64,000 nucleotides of DNA, from NCBI RefSeq assembly GCF_023264895.1, contig NZ_JAHFUY010000023.1, positions 1 to 64,000 of the forward strand, written 5' to 3'. The translations under genes were made by a program, and so were the position numbers. Below, one piece after another: positions 19,105-29,820 of the stretch. The number at the start of each line of letters is the position of its first letter. The stretch's first letter is position 1. Source of the stretch: Herbiconiux sp. Its GTDB lineage: Bacteria; Actinomycetota; Actinomycetes; Actinomycetales; Microbacteriaceae. The notes beneath the pieces are model-generated. The model had not been told where the DNA came from and made no database searches. It saw only the letters and a program-made list of their open reading frames with translations.

Positions 19105-22100
19105 TGACGACCCTCGACCAGCAGGAGATCGATATGACCGGCAGTTCCCCCGCCCGCCCCGGAGCACGCAGCGCCGTGCGCCGGGGCGGGGCCCTCCTCC
19201 TCGGCGGCGTGCTCGCCGCCTCGGCGGTGCTCGCGGGGGCCTCGGCCGCCGTGGCCCAGACCGTCAACCCCATCCTCTCCGACGGCAGCTACTACTCCGC
19301 CGATCCGGCCACCCTCGTGGCCGACGACACGCTCTACATCTTCGCCGGGCGTGACGAGGCGGGGCCCACTCAGAATGACTTCATCATGAACGAGTGGCAG
19401 ACGTTCTCCACGACCGACGTCGAGTCGGGGCAGTGGGAGCACGAGCCCGCCGCGATGCGCCCCGAGGAGGCGTTCGACTGGGCGACCCCCGGCCGGGCCT
19501 ACGCGGGCCAGGCCGTGGAGGGCACCGACGGGCGCTACTACTGGTACGTGCCGGTCGCGCAGCGCGACCCCCAGTCGGAGAACGCCTTCGCCATCGGTGT
19601 GGCGGTGGCCGACAGCCCCACCGGGCCCTGGACCGACGCGATCGGCGGCCCCCTGCTCTCGCAGCGCATCCTGGGCAACGACATCGAGAACATCGACCCG
19701 ACGGTGCTCGTCGACGACGACGGCCGGGTGTACCTCTACTGGGGCACCTTCGGTCAGCTGCGCGCCATCGAACTCGACCCGAGCATGACCTCGCTGATCG
19801 GCGAGCCCATCTCCGTGACGGGGGCTCGGGGCTTCTTCGAGGCTCCCTGGCTCTTCAAGCGCGGCGAGACGTACTATCTGGCCTATGCCGGCAACGAGGT
19901 GAGCCCGAGCTGCACCGAGGCGGTGTATCACGCGTGCATCTCGTACGCCACGAGCCCCGGGCCGATGGGGCCGTGGACCTACACGGGCCGCGTGCTCGCT
20001 CCGGTCTCGTCGACCACGAGCCATCCCGCCATCACCGAGTTCGACGGCTCCTGGTACATCGCGTACCACACGGCCGACGCCGAGGGCGGCAACCACTTCC
20101 GGCGCTCGGTCGCGATCGACGAGGTGCTGTGGGACGACTCCGTGAGCCCGGCCAGGATGCTCGAGGTCGTGCAGACCCCGGAGAAGACCGTGGACCGGAC
20201 CCCGCGGGCGAACGTGGCGCCCTGGGCGACGGCCTCGTCGTCGAACCAGCCGGTGCCGGCCCAGTACTGGATCCGGGCCCTCAACGACGAGCTCGTGCGG
20301 CCCAACCCGCTGCCCCCGGACATGTGGGGCAACTACTCCGGCAACCGGCCGGCCTCGGAGTGGGTGCAGTACGACTGGGAGGAGCCCGTGCGGATCGACT
20401 CGACCACGGTCGACTTCTGGCGTGACGCCGCTCCCGGTCTCGGCGACGGGGTCTCGAACCCGGCCTCCTGGGTGCTGCAGTACCGCGACGCGAACGGGGA
20501 GTGGGCCGACGTCGCCGACCCCACGGGGTACGGCACGAGCACCGACGAGCCCGTCACGGTGGGCTTCGCACCGGTGACGACCACGGCCGTGCGCCTCACC
20601 ATGCAGGCAGCGCCCGGCACGGCAGACCCGAGCCGGTACTCCGCCGTCGCGATCGAGGAGTGGCAGGTGGATGCCCAGCAGCCGGCGTCGGTCTCCGAGC
20701 CGCTGATCGAGACCGCGAGCGGCACCGCCCCGGTGCTCCCGGCCACCGTCGACCTGACCATGCCGGACGGCGAGGTCGTGCCGGCTCCCGTGATCTGGGA
20801 TGAGGTCGATCCGGTCGACTGGTCTCGCCCCGGCACCTTCGAGGTCGCGGGCTTCGTGGAGGGCTACGCCGCCGGAACCGTCGCGGCGACCGTCACGGTG
20901 ACGGGCGACCCGGATCCGGGAACCGACACCACGGCGCCCACGGTCGCGCTCAGCACCACGCCGGTGGAGCCCGCCTCGGGCTGGTTCCGCACCGCTCCGG
21001 TGGTGCGGGCCGCGGCGACGGACGAACGCGACCTGCGGCTCACGATCGAGCTGCGGGTGAACGGCGGGGAGTGGCAGGCCACGCCCAACGCGCGGTTCGC
21101 CGACCTGCCGGTGCCGACGGAGGGCGAGACCACGGTCGAGGCCCGAGCCGTCGACGCGGCCGGGAACGTCTCGACCGTGGCGAGCACGACCGTGCGGTTC
21201 GACCGCACGGCACCCGTGGTCACCTCGGCCGTCTCCCTCGCGGACCGCACGGTGTCGCTCGCGGCGACGGATGCGACCTCCGGTGTGGCGGGGCTGGAGT
21301 ACTCGATCGGCGACCGTGCCTCGTGGCAGCCCTATGAGGCTCCCGTCGAGGCCGGTCCCGAGAGCGTGTGGGTCTTCCACCGGGCGACCGACACGGCAGG
21401 CAACGTCTCGATGGTCGGCTCGGTCACCGTGCCGGCCGACGATGACTCGCCCCTCGAGGGCAACGTCGCGCCGCTGGCCACCGCCTCCGCCTCGTACACC
21501 TCACCGTGGACCCAGGTCGCCTGGGTCAACGACGGCGACGCCACGGCGGAGGCCCCGGGCTGGGGCACCTGGCCTGAGGTGGGCGAGCAGTGGGTAGAGC
21601 TGCAGTGGCCGCGCGTCGTGAGCGTGGACCGTGCCGCGGTGAGCTTCTTCACCGACCAGGACGAGTCGGCGAACGCCGGCGTGATCGTGCCGGAGTCGTG
21701 GCGCATCCAGTACTTCGACTTCACAGTGGGCGACTGGCGCGACGTGGTGGCTCAGGGCGAGTACGGCCGCGACCGGGTGGCGGCCAACGCGGTCGCCTTC
21801 GAGAAGGTCACGACCGATCGCCTGCGCGTCACGATGCAGGCCTGGGGCGAGACGCCCACCACAGGCTCGTCGGGCCTCCGCGAGATCGAGGTCTTCGCGG
21901 CTGCGCCGGACCCCGACCCCGAGCCGGAGCCGGAGCCGACCGTGGTGGACCGCATCGCGGGTGCGGACCGGTACGAGGTCGCGGTGAACACGTCGAAGGC
22001 GGGGTTCCCCTCCGGGGCGTCGACCGTGTACGTGGCATCAGGGGCTGTGTTCCCGGATGCGCTCTCCGCATCTCCCGCGGCCACGGTCGCCGGTGCGCCG

Positions 22101-22835
22101 ATCCTGCTGACGACGACCGCTGACCTGCCTGCAGGTGTGGCGGCCGAGATCAAGCGACTCGGGGCTACGAAGATCGTGATCGTGGGTGGCACCGCGACGG
22201 TGTCGGCCAATGTCGAGGCGTCGCTTGCGAAGCTGGGCACGGTCACTCGGATCGGTGGTGCTGACCGGTACGAGGCGTCGCGGAACATCGCGAAGGCCGC
22301 GTTCCCTTCGGGTGCTCCGACGGCTGTGCTGTCTGCGGGCACGACGTTCGCCGATGCGCTGTCGGCGGGTGCGGCGATCGATGGTGAGGGTCCGGTGATC
22401 CTGGTGAAGGGCTCGTCCGGGTCGCTGGATGCGGCGACGAAGAAGCTGCTGACCGATCTCGATGTGAAGAGCATCGCGATCGCCGGCGGCGAGGCGTCGG
22501 TCTCGGCAGGCATCCAGACGGATGCGGCTGCGATCGCGACCACGGTGCGACTCGGTGGTGCTGACCGGTACGAGGCGTCTCGCAGCATCAACGATCACTT
22601 CTTCACCGAAGCCGATCACGTGCTGCTGGCCACGGGCCTGAAGTTCTCCGATGCCCTCGCGGGCTCGGCGTACGGGCCCCGGATCGACGCGCCCCTGTTC
22701 ACGGTGAAGGCCGACTGCATCCCCGCAGCGACCCTCGCCCAGATCGAGGAGCTCGGCGCCACCAAGGTCACCCTGCTCGGAGGCCCGGCCTCGCTGTCGG
22801 CGGCGGTGGAGGACCTGGTGGCCTGCACCCCCTGA
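19104..22835 (+). CDS. Secreted GH43-like glycosidase with discoidin and Ig-like domains and C-terminal CWB2 repeats
   Basis: Signal peptide; five-bladed propeller motifs NPILSDGSYYSADPATLVADDTLYIFAGRDE..., DPTVLVDDDGRVYLYWGTFG, FFEAPWLFKRGETYYLAYAGN; alternative ATG at 19134. Confidence 0.9.
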   Translation: MTTLDQQEIDMTGSSPARPGARSAVRRGGALLLGGVLAASAVLAGASAAVAQTVNPILSDGSYYSADPATLVADDTLYIFAGRDEAGPTQNDFIMNEWQTFSTTDVESGQWEHEPAAMRPEEAFDWATPGRAYAGQAVEGTDGRYYWYVPVAQRDPQSENAFAIGVAVADSPTGPWTDAIGGPLLSQRILGNDIENIDPTVLVDDDGRVYLYWGTFGQLRAIELDPSMTSLIGEPISVTGARGFFEAPWLFKRGETYYLAYAGNEVSPSCTEAVYHACISYATSPGPMGPWTYTGRVLAPVSSTTSHPAITEFDGSWYIAYHTADAEGGNHFRRSVAIDEVLWDDSVSPARMLEVVQTPEKTVDRTPRANVAPWATASSSNQPVPAQYWIRALNDELVRPNPLPPDMWGNYSGNRPASEWVQYDWEEPVRIDSTTVDFWRDAAPGLGDGVSNPASWVLQYRDANGEWADVADPTGYGTSTDEPVTVGFAPVTTTAVRLTMQAAPGTADPSRYSAVAIEEWQVDAQQPASVSEPLIETASGTAPVLPATVDLTMPDGEVVPAPVIWDEVDPVDWSRPGTFEVAGFVEGYAAGTVAATVTVTGDPDPGTDTTAPTVALSTTPVEPASGWFRTAPVVRAAATDERDLRLTIELRVNGGEWQATPNARFADLPVPTEGETTVEARAVDAAGNVSTVASTTVRFDRTAPVVTSAVSLADRTVSLAATDATSGVAGLEYSIGDRASWQPYEAPVEAGPESVWVFHRATDTAGNVSMVGSVTVPADDDSPLEGNVAPLATASASYTSPWTQVAWVNDGDATAEAPGWGTWPEVGEQWVELQWPRVVSVDRAAVSFFTDQDESANAGVIVPESWRIQYFDFTVGDWRDVVAQGEYGRDRVAANAVAFEKVTTDRLRVTMQAWGETPTTGSSGLREIEVFAAAPDPDPEPEPEPTVVDRIAGADRYEVAVNTSKAGFPSGASTVYVASGAVFPDALSASPAATVAGAPILLTTTADLPAGVAAEIKRLGATKIVIVGGTATVSANVEASLAKLGTVTRIGGADRYEASRNIAKAAFPSGAPTAVLSAGTTFADALSAGAAIDGEGPVILVKGSSGSLDAATKKLLTDLDVKSIAIAGGEASVSAGIQTDAAAIATTVRLGGADRYEASRSINDHFFTEADHVLLATGLKFSDALAGSAYGPRIDAPLFTVKADCIPAATLAQIEELGATKVTLLGGPASLSAAVEDLVACTP
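21945..22835 (+). repeat. CWB2 cassette, copy 2
   Basis: Same 891-bp length and near-identical sequence to copy 1. Confidence 0.9.
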
Positions 22836-22847
22836 GGCTCACCTGAT

Positions 22848-22896
22848 CCGGCAGAAAGTGCCCTCATCCATTGCGGATGGGGGCACTTTCTGCCGG
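22848..22896. terminator. 22-bp inverted repeat between convergent genes, candidate bidirectional terminator
   Basis: CCGGCAGAAAGTGCCCTCATCC-ATTGC-GGATGGGGGCACTTTCTGCCGG, one G-U wobble, no T-tract. Confidence 0.7.
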
Positions 22897-22956
22897 TTCG
22901 CGTCCGGTGACGCGGCTCGGTGTCGGTCACACCTGGGCATCGCGGGGAGGCGGGGG

Positions 22957-23937
22957 TCAGCGGATGGCGATCGCGTTGGGCGGGGAGCCGACGCCTCCCG
23001 GGAGGTTGAGCGGCTTGCAGGTGAGCAGGAAGTCGTAGACGCCGTCGGCGGCGCACGCGTCGGCGAGCTCGTCGAGGCGCCAGAGCTCGCCGAGCGCCAT
23101 GCCGAGCAGGGCGATGAGGGGCCGGTGCAGCATGCCGCTGTGGTCGACCCCGCGCGGCGGCGGAGCATCGGCCGCCGAGCGGAAGTCGCTGTCGATGACC
23201 GGATCGGCCTCCACCGCGAGGTTGTCGGCGGCGACCAGCGCGATCTCGTGGTCCCAGAGCCAGCGCAGGATCTCCTCGCGCTGCGCCAGCCCCGGCGAGC
23301 GGCGCCAGGGCGTGGCCGCGCGCTCGGCGGGCGACTTGGCGAGGTACTGCTCGGCCCATCCGGTGCGGAGCAGCAGCATGTCGCCGCCCCGGAACGCGAC
23401 CTGCTGGGCCTCGGCGATCTCGTCGAGCATCCGGGCGTCGAGGGGGATGGTCGCCGACGCGTCGTAGGGGAGCCCCTGCCGGGCGAAGTGACGCGGCACG
23501 TCGAGCAGCACCCCTCGTCCCGCGATGCCGACCTCGGCCCACGCGTGCACGCCCAGCGTGGTCGACGACTCGTCGTTGTCGGCCGACGCGAGACCGTTGT
23601 AGAAGCCGTGCTCCGGGTGCCCGATGTGCCGCAGGGCGTCGATCTGCGAGGAGGCCTGTAGGTAGAACGAGTCGACGTGGTCGTCGCGGTGCCACTCGTT
23701 GTTGGCGAAGACCGTGTGGGCGAGCGGATGCCGGGTGCCGGTGGGGTAGGGCTCGAACGCGGTGATGGGGTGGTCGAGGCCGAAACGCCGGCCGGTGCGC
23801 ACGAGCGCCGCCGCGGCGGCGACCCGCTCGGGGGTCAGGAAGTTGACGGTGCCGAGCTGGTCGTTGCGGCCGAAGTGCTCCCAGCTGGAGTGCGGGGGCG
23901 TGGCCGAGGCGAGCTCGTCATAGGTCGGGGTTCTCAC
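22957..23937 (-). CDS. Cyclase-family protein (kynurenine formamidase-like)
   Basis: 326 aa; DHVDSFYLQASSQIDALRHIGHPEHGFYNG, metal-binding region of the cyclase family. Confidence 0.85.
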   Translation of the reverse strand: MRTPTYDELASATPPHSSWEHFGRNDQLGTVNFLTPERVAAAAALVRTGRRFGLDHPITAFEPYPTGTRHPLAHTVFANNEWHRDDHVDSFYLQASSQIDALRHIGHPEHGFYNGLASADNDESSTTLGVHAWAEVGIAGRGVLLDVPRHFARQGLPYDASATIPLDARMLDEIAEAQQVAFRGGDMLLLRTGWAEQYLAKSPAERAATPWRRSPGLAQREEILRWLWDHEIALVAADNLAVEADPVIDSDFRSAADAPPPRGVDHSGMLHRPLIALLGMALGELWRLDELADACAADGVYDFLLTCKPLNLPGGVGSPPNAIAIR

Positions 23938-24709
23938 GGGGTCGTCCGTCCGGGGAGCCGCTGAGCTCGGCGGTGAGGGCCGCGGTCGTGGTCAGCAGGT
24001 GCGAGATGATGGGGGAGTCGCGGGTCAGGTCCGCGTTCGGGTCGGCGCCGAGCAGGCCGATCGTGGCCGCGATGCCGAACTCGTCGAAGACGGGCGCGGC
24101 GGCCGAGAAGACGCCTCCGGATTGGGAGGCGATGCAGTATCCGGAGCGCCTCGCCGTGTACACGGCCGCCTCGAGCTCGGCGCGCTCCGCGGAGGTCGCG
24201 CCCTCGGTCATCCAGTCGAAGGCCCGGTCGTCGGTGAGATGGGCGAGGAAGATCCGCGTCTGCGCCGCTGTGGCGTCGAGCTGCGAGCCCGCTCGCACCG
24301 TCACCACCGCGGTGCGGCTCCGGTCGTCCTCCACGAGGGCGACCACGGGCCCGCGGGCGCCCCACAGGCTGAGCACGGCCGTCATGCGCACGGCCGCGCT
24401 CAGCTCGGCGAGGTGGGGCGGGGCGATCTCGGTGACCCGACGCCGGCTGAGGGCGTGGATGCCCAGCTGGAGCATGAGGCCGCCGAGCACGAAGGTGCCG
24501 CGGCGGGGTCCGCGCTCGAGGATGCCGGCGGCCACGAGCGACGCGCAGTAGCGGTACGCCGTGGTGCGGTTCAGGCCCAGCCGTTCGGCCACCTCCGCCG
24601 CGCTCAGCTCCGCGGTGTGCGGGCCGAACAGCGAGCAGATCTGACCGACCCTGGCCACGGCCTGGATGTCGGATCCCGATGTCTCCTGGCCGCCTTCGAT
24701 GTTCGCCAT
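23918..24709 (-). CDS. IclR-family transcriptional regulator
   Basis: LSAAEVAERLGLNRTTAYRYCASLVAAGILERGPRRGTFVLG. Confidence 0.9.
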   Translation of the reverse strand: MANIEGGQETSGSDIQAVARVGQICSLFGPHTAELSAAEVAERLGLNRTTAYRYCASLVAAGILERGPRRGTFVLGGLMLQLGIHALSRRRVTEIAPPHLAELSAAVRMTAVLSLWGARGPVVALVEDDRSRTAVVTVRAGSQLDATAAQTRIFLAHLTDDRAFDWMTEGATSAERAELEAAVYTARRSGYCIASQSGGVFSAAAPVFDEFGIAATIGLLGADPNADLTRDSPIISHLLTTTAALTAELSGSPDGRPRENPDL

Positions 24710-24774
24710 GCCTGAATCGTAGTTCAGGGTGAGAACAGGGCCGGGGCGGCCGGGCGCGAGCGCGGACCCGCTCG

Positions 24775-25860
24775 TCATCCGGCGAGCCAGGTGGTGAGTT
24801 TGTTCGAGACGTCGTTGAAGTTCTCGGCGTACCAGTCGATGTCCTGCAGCACGGTGCCTCCGGTGTTGGCGGGGCCGTAGACCTCGACCTTCTCGGTGAA
24901 CTCGTCGAGCTCGGGCTTCGCGGCCGTGTTGACGGGGGCCACACCGAGCAGCTCCGAGATCTTCGCCACCTGCTCGGGCTCGACGACGCTCGAGATGAAC
25001 TCGACCGCGGCATCCTTGTGGGGGGCGCCCTTGGGGATGGCGAAGGCGTTGAGCGAGGCGACCGTCTCGTCCCACACGACGGTGATGTCGAGCCCGTTCT
25101 GCATGAGCGGGACCAGCCGCGAGTCCGGCAGCAGGAACGTGTCGACCTGGCCCGCCTCGACGGCCTGCTGCAATGCACCGACGTTGGGGGCGAAGGTGGT
25201 GTCGTCGCGGATCTCGCCGAGCTTCTCGAGGGCGCGGTCGACGTCGAGCGGGTACAGGTCGTCGGCCGCGACGCCGTCGGCCAGCAGCGGGTACTCCAGG
25301 ATGCCGTTCTGGAGGTTGTTCACGATGCCGCGCTGGCCCGGGAACTTCTCGGTGTCGAAGAAGTCCTCGACCGTCTTCGGCCCCTCGCCCTCGGGGAACG
25401 CGTCGGTGCGGTAGGCGATCGGTGTCGCGTTGATCCAGTTGCCGAGGTAGCACTCGCCCACGGTGCCCTCCACCAGATCGGTCTGGTCGATGGCGCTGAG
25501 GTCGAGCGGCTCGAAGAGGGTGTCGCAGTTCTGCTGGGCGGCGTACGGGGCCGTGGCCACCACGTCCCACTGCACCGATCCGCTGTCGACCTGGGCCTTC
25601 ACCTGCGCCACGTCGGGCGGGGAGGTGTTGACGAAGGTCACGTTCGGGTGGGCCTCGGTGTAGGGGGTCTGCCAGGCCTCGATCTGGGCGTCCTGGCCGC
25701 CTCCGCCGTAGCCGACGAAGGTGATGGTGGTCGCCGCATCGGCGGCGGGCTCGGAGCTCGAGCCACCGCCGGCGGCCGGGGTGGAGGAGCACGCGGCGAG
25801 GAGGCCGGCGACCGCCACGAGGCTGAGAGCGGTGCTGATGGTTCTGGATCTGGACACCAT
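24775..25860 (-). CDS. ABC transporter substrate-binding lipoprotein, spermidine/putrescine (PotD)-like
   Basis: Signal peptide with LAAC lipobox; TTITFVGYGGGGQDAQIEAWQTPY..., adjacent to PotA/B/C-like genes. Confidence 0.9.
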   Translation of the reverse strand: MVSRSRTISTALSLVAVAGLLAACSSTPAAGGGSSSEPAADAATTITFVGYGGGGQDAQIEAWQTPYTEAHPNVTFVNTSPPDVAQVKAQVDSGSVQWDVVATAPYAAQQNCDTLFEPLDLSAIDQTDLVEGTVGECYLGNWINATPIAYRTDAFPEGEGPKTVEDFFDTEKFPGQRGIVNNLQNGILEYPLLADGVAADDLYPLDVDRALEKLGEIRDDTTFAPNVGALQQAVEAGQVDTFLLPDSRLVPLMQNGLDITVVWDETVASLNAFAIPKGAPHKDAAVEFISSVVEPEQVAKISELLGVAPVNTAAKPELDEFTEKVEVYGPANTGGTVLQDIDWYAENFNDVSNKLTTWLAG

Positions 25861-25928
25861 TGTCGTTTCCTTCTGGTTGCTGGGTGTGGTGGGTGGGGAT
25901 GGGGGGAGGTGCAGGGCGTTCGGCGCGG

Positions 25929-27089
<1,161 letters not shown>

Positions 27090-27098
27090 GGCGATCTC

Positions 27099-27968
27099 CT
27101 AACGCTTCTTCGTGCGACGGCTGCCGATCAGCAGCGGCACCAGGAAGATGATGGTCACCGCGACGACGACGAGACTCGACGACGCGGAGATGGTGGGGTC
27201 GAGCTCGAACGTCACGCTGTTGTACATCTGCACCGGAAGTGTCTGGAACGTGGGCGAGCGGAGGAACAGGGCGATGACGACCTCGTCGAACGAGGTGACG
27301 AAGGCGAAGATGGCGCCCGTGAGCACGCCGCGGCTGATCAGCGGCATGGTGACCGTGATGAAGGAGCGAATCGGCGACGCACCGAGCGAGGCCGAGGCGC
27401 GCAGGAGCTTGGGGTCGAACCCGCCGAGCGCGGCGGTGACCGAGACCAGCACGAACGGCACGCCGAGCGCGGCGTGCGCGATGACGTAGCCGAAGACGCT
27501 GCCGGTGAGGTGCCACTGCAGGAACGCGATGTAGACGGCGACGGCGACCACGATGGCGGGGGTCACGAGTGAGATCATGAGCAGGGTGCGCGCGAACGCC
27601 GCGAGCCGCCCGGTGAGGCGGTCGAGCCCCACGGCCGCCGCGGTGCCCACGACCGTCGCGATGATCGCCGCGAGCGTCGCCACGAGGAACGAGTTGCCGA
27701 GCGACGAGAGCCAGATGGGGTCGGTGAAGAAGTTCTCGTACCAGCGCAGCGAGAAGTCCTGCGGCGGGAACTGGAACGCCGAGGCCGAGCTGAAGCTCAG
27801 CGGGATGACGATGAGCGTGGGGAGGATGAAGTAGAGGGCCACCACGGCGCCGATGACGATCAGCCACCAGGGGATGGGATCGATCCCGCGGTCGCGACGG
27901 CTCGGCCGACGCGGGGCCGGGGCCGGAGTGGCCGGGTTCGCGGTCTCGTGCTCGTCGAGCGCGGTCAT
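27099..27968 (-). CDS. ABC transporter permease (PotC-like)
   Basis: 289 aa polytopic; ASASLGASPIRSFITVTMPLISRGVLTGAIFAFVTSFDEVVIA. Confidence 0.92.
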   Translation of the reverse strand: MTALDEHETANPATPAPAPRRPSRRDRGIDPIPWWLIVIGAVVALYFILPTLIVIPLSFSSASAFQFPPQDFSLRWYENFFTDPIWLSSLGNSFLVATLAAIIATVVGTAAAVGLDRLTGRLAAFARTLLMISLVTPAIVVAVAVYIAFLQWHLTGSVFGYVIAHAALGVPFVLVSVTAALGGFDPKLLRASASLGASPIRSFITVTMPLISRGVLTGAIFAFVTSFDEVVIALFLRSPTFQTLPVQMYNSVTFELDPTISASSSLVVVAVTIIFLVPLLIGSRRTKKR

Positions 27969-28837
27969 CGCTGCTCCTTCCGATCGGTGGTGGCGGCGGC
28001 GCCGATGGCCGAGATGGTGCCGCCGAAGCGGTTGGCCCAGGCCACGAGCGTGAGCGTGATGACGAGCACGAGGATGCCGAGGGCGCCTGCGCCGGCGAAG
28101 TCGAGCAGCTGCGTGGTGCGCTGGGCGAGCAGCTGCGCGATGAGCGACTGCTGGGGCGAGCCGAGCAGTGCGGGCGTCACGTAGAAGCCGAGGCTGAGCG
28201 TGAAGACGAGGATGAGGCCGGAGACCACGCCGCCGCGGGAGAGCGGCCAGTAGATCTTCCAGAACGCCACGAGCGGCGAGGAGCCGAGCCCGCGGGCGGC
28301 CAGCAGCAGCCGCCGGTCGATGCCGCCGAGGGAGCTGAACAGCGGCAGCACCATGAACGGGAGCAGCACCTGGCTCATCGCCACGGTCACGCCCACCACG
28401 CTGCCCTGGAAGGCGATGTCGTCGGCTCCGAAGAACTCGAAGACGCTCTGCACGGGGCCGCCGCGCTGCAGGAGCACGATCCAGGCGTAGTTGCGCGCCA
28501 TCACCGAGGTCCAGAACGGGATGAGCACGATCACGAGCAGCACACCGCGAAGGCGCGGCCCCACCCGGGTCATGAGGTAGGCGTAGGGGTAGCCGAGGAG
28601 GAACGCGACCGCGGTGACGATCGCCGCCGTCGCGACCGTGCGGCCGAGCACCGTGAGGGTGACACCGTCGGTGAAGAGCGACGCGTAGTGCTCGAGGGTG
28701 AAGCCCGGGGCTCCGACGCTCGTGAGCAGGCTCTGCCCGAGGGGCACGAGGAGCACCGCGGCGAGCAGTCCGAGTGCCGGTATCAGCAGCAGCCAGCTGG
28801 GGCGCGGGGCGCGGCGCTGTCGTGTGGTCGTGGTCAT
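27965..28837 (-). CDS. ABC transporter permease (PotB-like)
   Basis: ATG at 28837; RVGPRLRGVLLVIVLIPFWTSVMARNYAW...AARGLGSSPLVAFWKIYWPLSRGGVVSGL. Confidence 0.92.
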   Translation of the reverse strand: MTTTTRQRRAPRPSWLLLIPALGLLAAVLLVPLGQSLLTSVGAPGFTLEHYASLFTDGVTLTVLGRTVATAAIVTAVAFLLGYPYAYLMTRVGPRLRGVLLVIVLIPFWTSVMARNYAWIVLLQRGGPVQSVFEFFGADDIAFQGSVVGVTVAMSQVLLPFMVLPLFSSLGGIDRRLLLAARGLGSSPLVAFWKIYWPLSRGGVVSGLILVFTLSLGFYVTPALLGSPQQSLIAQLLAQRTTQLLDFAGAGALGILVLVITLTLVAWANRFGGTISAIGAAATTDRKEQR

Positions 28838-28839
28838 CG

Positions 28840-29616
28840 CTATCCGTTCACCATTGCGCTGAGCTGCTCGGCAGACTCTCTCAGCATTATCACTCTGTCC
28901 TCCGACTCGGCGGAGGAGGGAAGCATCGTCGTGGTCCCGAGCACGGCCATGGCGGCCTGGATCTCGTGGCTGCCGAACACGGGAGCGGCCACCGAGGCGA
29001 GGCCCACCCGGCCGAGATCGGCCCAGGCGATGCGGTCGCGCCTGGCCAGGGCCAGCTCGGCGTTCTCCCGCCTGGCCTCCTCGGGCCCGAGTCCCGCGTG
29101 CAGCCGGGCGACCACGGCGGGGTCGGACTGGAAGGCGAGGAGCACTCGGGACTGGGCGGCCTTCACCTCGAGCACGGTGCCGACGCGCACGGTGAGCACG
29201 ATCGTGCCGGCGTTCGCCTCCTCCACGTGGCCCACGACGGCGCCGGAGCGGCCGAGGAAGCTCAGCACGGCGGTGAGGCCCGTGCGATCCGACAGCCGGC
29301 GGAGCATCGTGGGGGCCAGGGCGAGGATCTGCTGGCGGCTCGAGACGAGACCCGAGAGCTGGTCGACGAGAGGGCCGGGGCCGTTGGAGGCGTTGAGGAA
29401 GCCCGACGACTGCAGCGACAGCAGGTAGCGGTGGGCCGTGCTGCGGTTGAGGCCGAGCCGCTCGGAGACGAGGGTCGGCGAGAGCGTGCGGGTGTTCTGG
29501 TCGAACAGGGCGAGCACCATGGCCGCCCGTTCGATCGACTGGATGGAACCGCGGTCGGTGTCGGCGATCGGCACGACGGTCTCCGGTGCGTTCGCCTCGG
29601 GTGCGGGATCGGTCAT
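28840..29616 (-). CDS. IclR-family transcriptional regulator
   Basis: SPTLVSERLGLNRSTAHRYLLSLQSSGFL HTH plus IclR effector domain. Confidence 0.9.
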   Translation of the reverse strand: MTDPAPEANAPETVVPIADTDRGSIQSIERAAMVLALFDQNTRTLSPTLVSERLGLNRSTAHRYLLSLQSSGFLNASNGPGPLVDQLSGLVSSRQQILALAPTMLRRLSDRTGLTAVLSFLGRSGAVVGHVEEANAGTIVLTVRVGTVLEVKAAQSRVLLAFQSDPAVVARLHAGLGPEEARRENAELALARRDRIAWADLGRVGLASVAAPVFGSHEIQAAMAVLGTTTMLPSSAESEDRVIMLRESAEQLSAMVNG

Positions 29617-29694
29617 GGCTCACCTCCTCATCGAGGGTCTGGTCGGGTACGTCGATCAGTAAAGCAAGCAATTGTTCATAATGCAATCCCAGAT

Positions 29695-29784
29695 TTCGTA
29701 TCTTGAACACATCTCCCGCTCTGCCATGAGCCTGAATCGCAGGCTTCCAAGTAGACAGATGCGGCATCCGTCCGTATTCTGAAC
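29695..29784. promoter_or_regulatory. AT-rich divergent control region with imperfect direct repeats TTCGTATCTTGAAC (29695-29708) and TCCGTATTCTGAAC (29771-29784)
   Basis: 11/14 identical, between IclR and the divergent catabolic operon. Confidence 0.45.
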
Positions 29785-29820
29785 CAAAAGCTCGCAATCC
29801 GAACACAAGGAGGTTCTCGG

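Noticed and set aside
18885-21380. 831-aa minus-strand ORF
   Set aside because: Antisense to the GH43-like gene; composition consistent with frame shadow.
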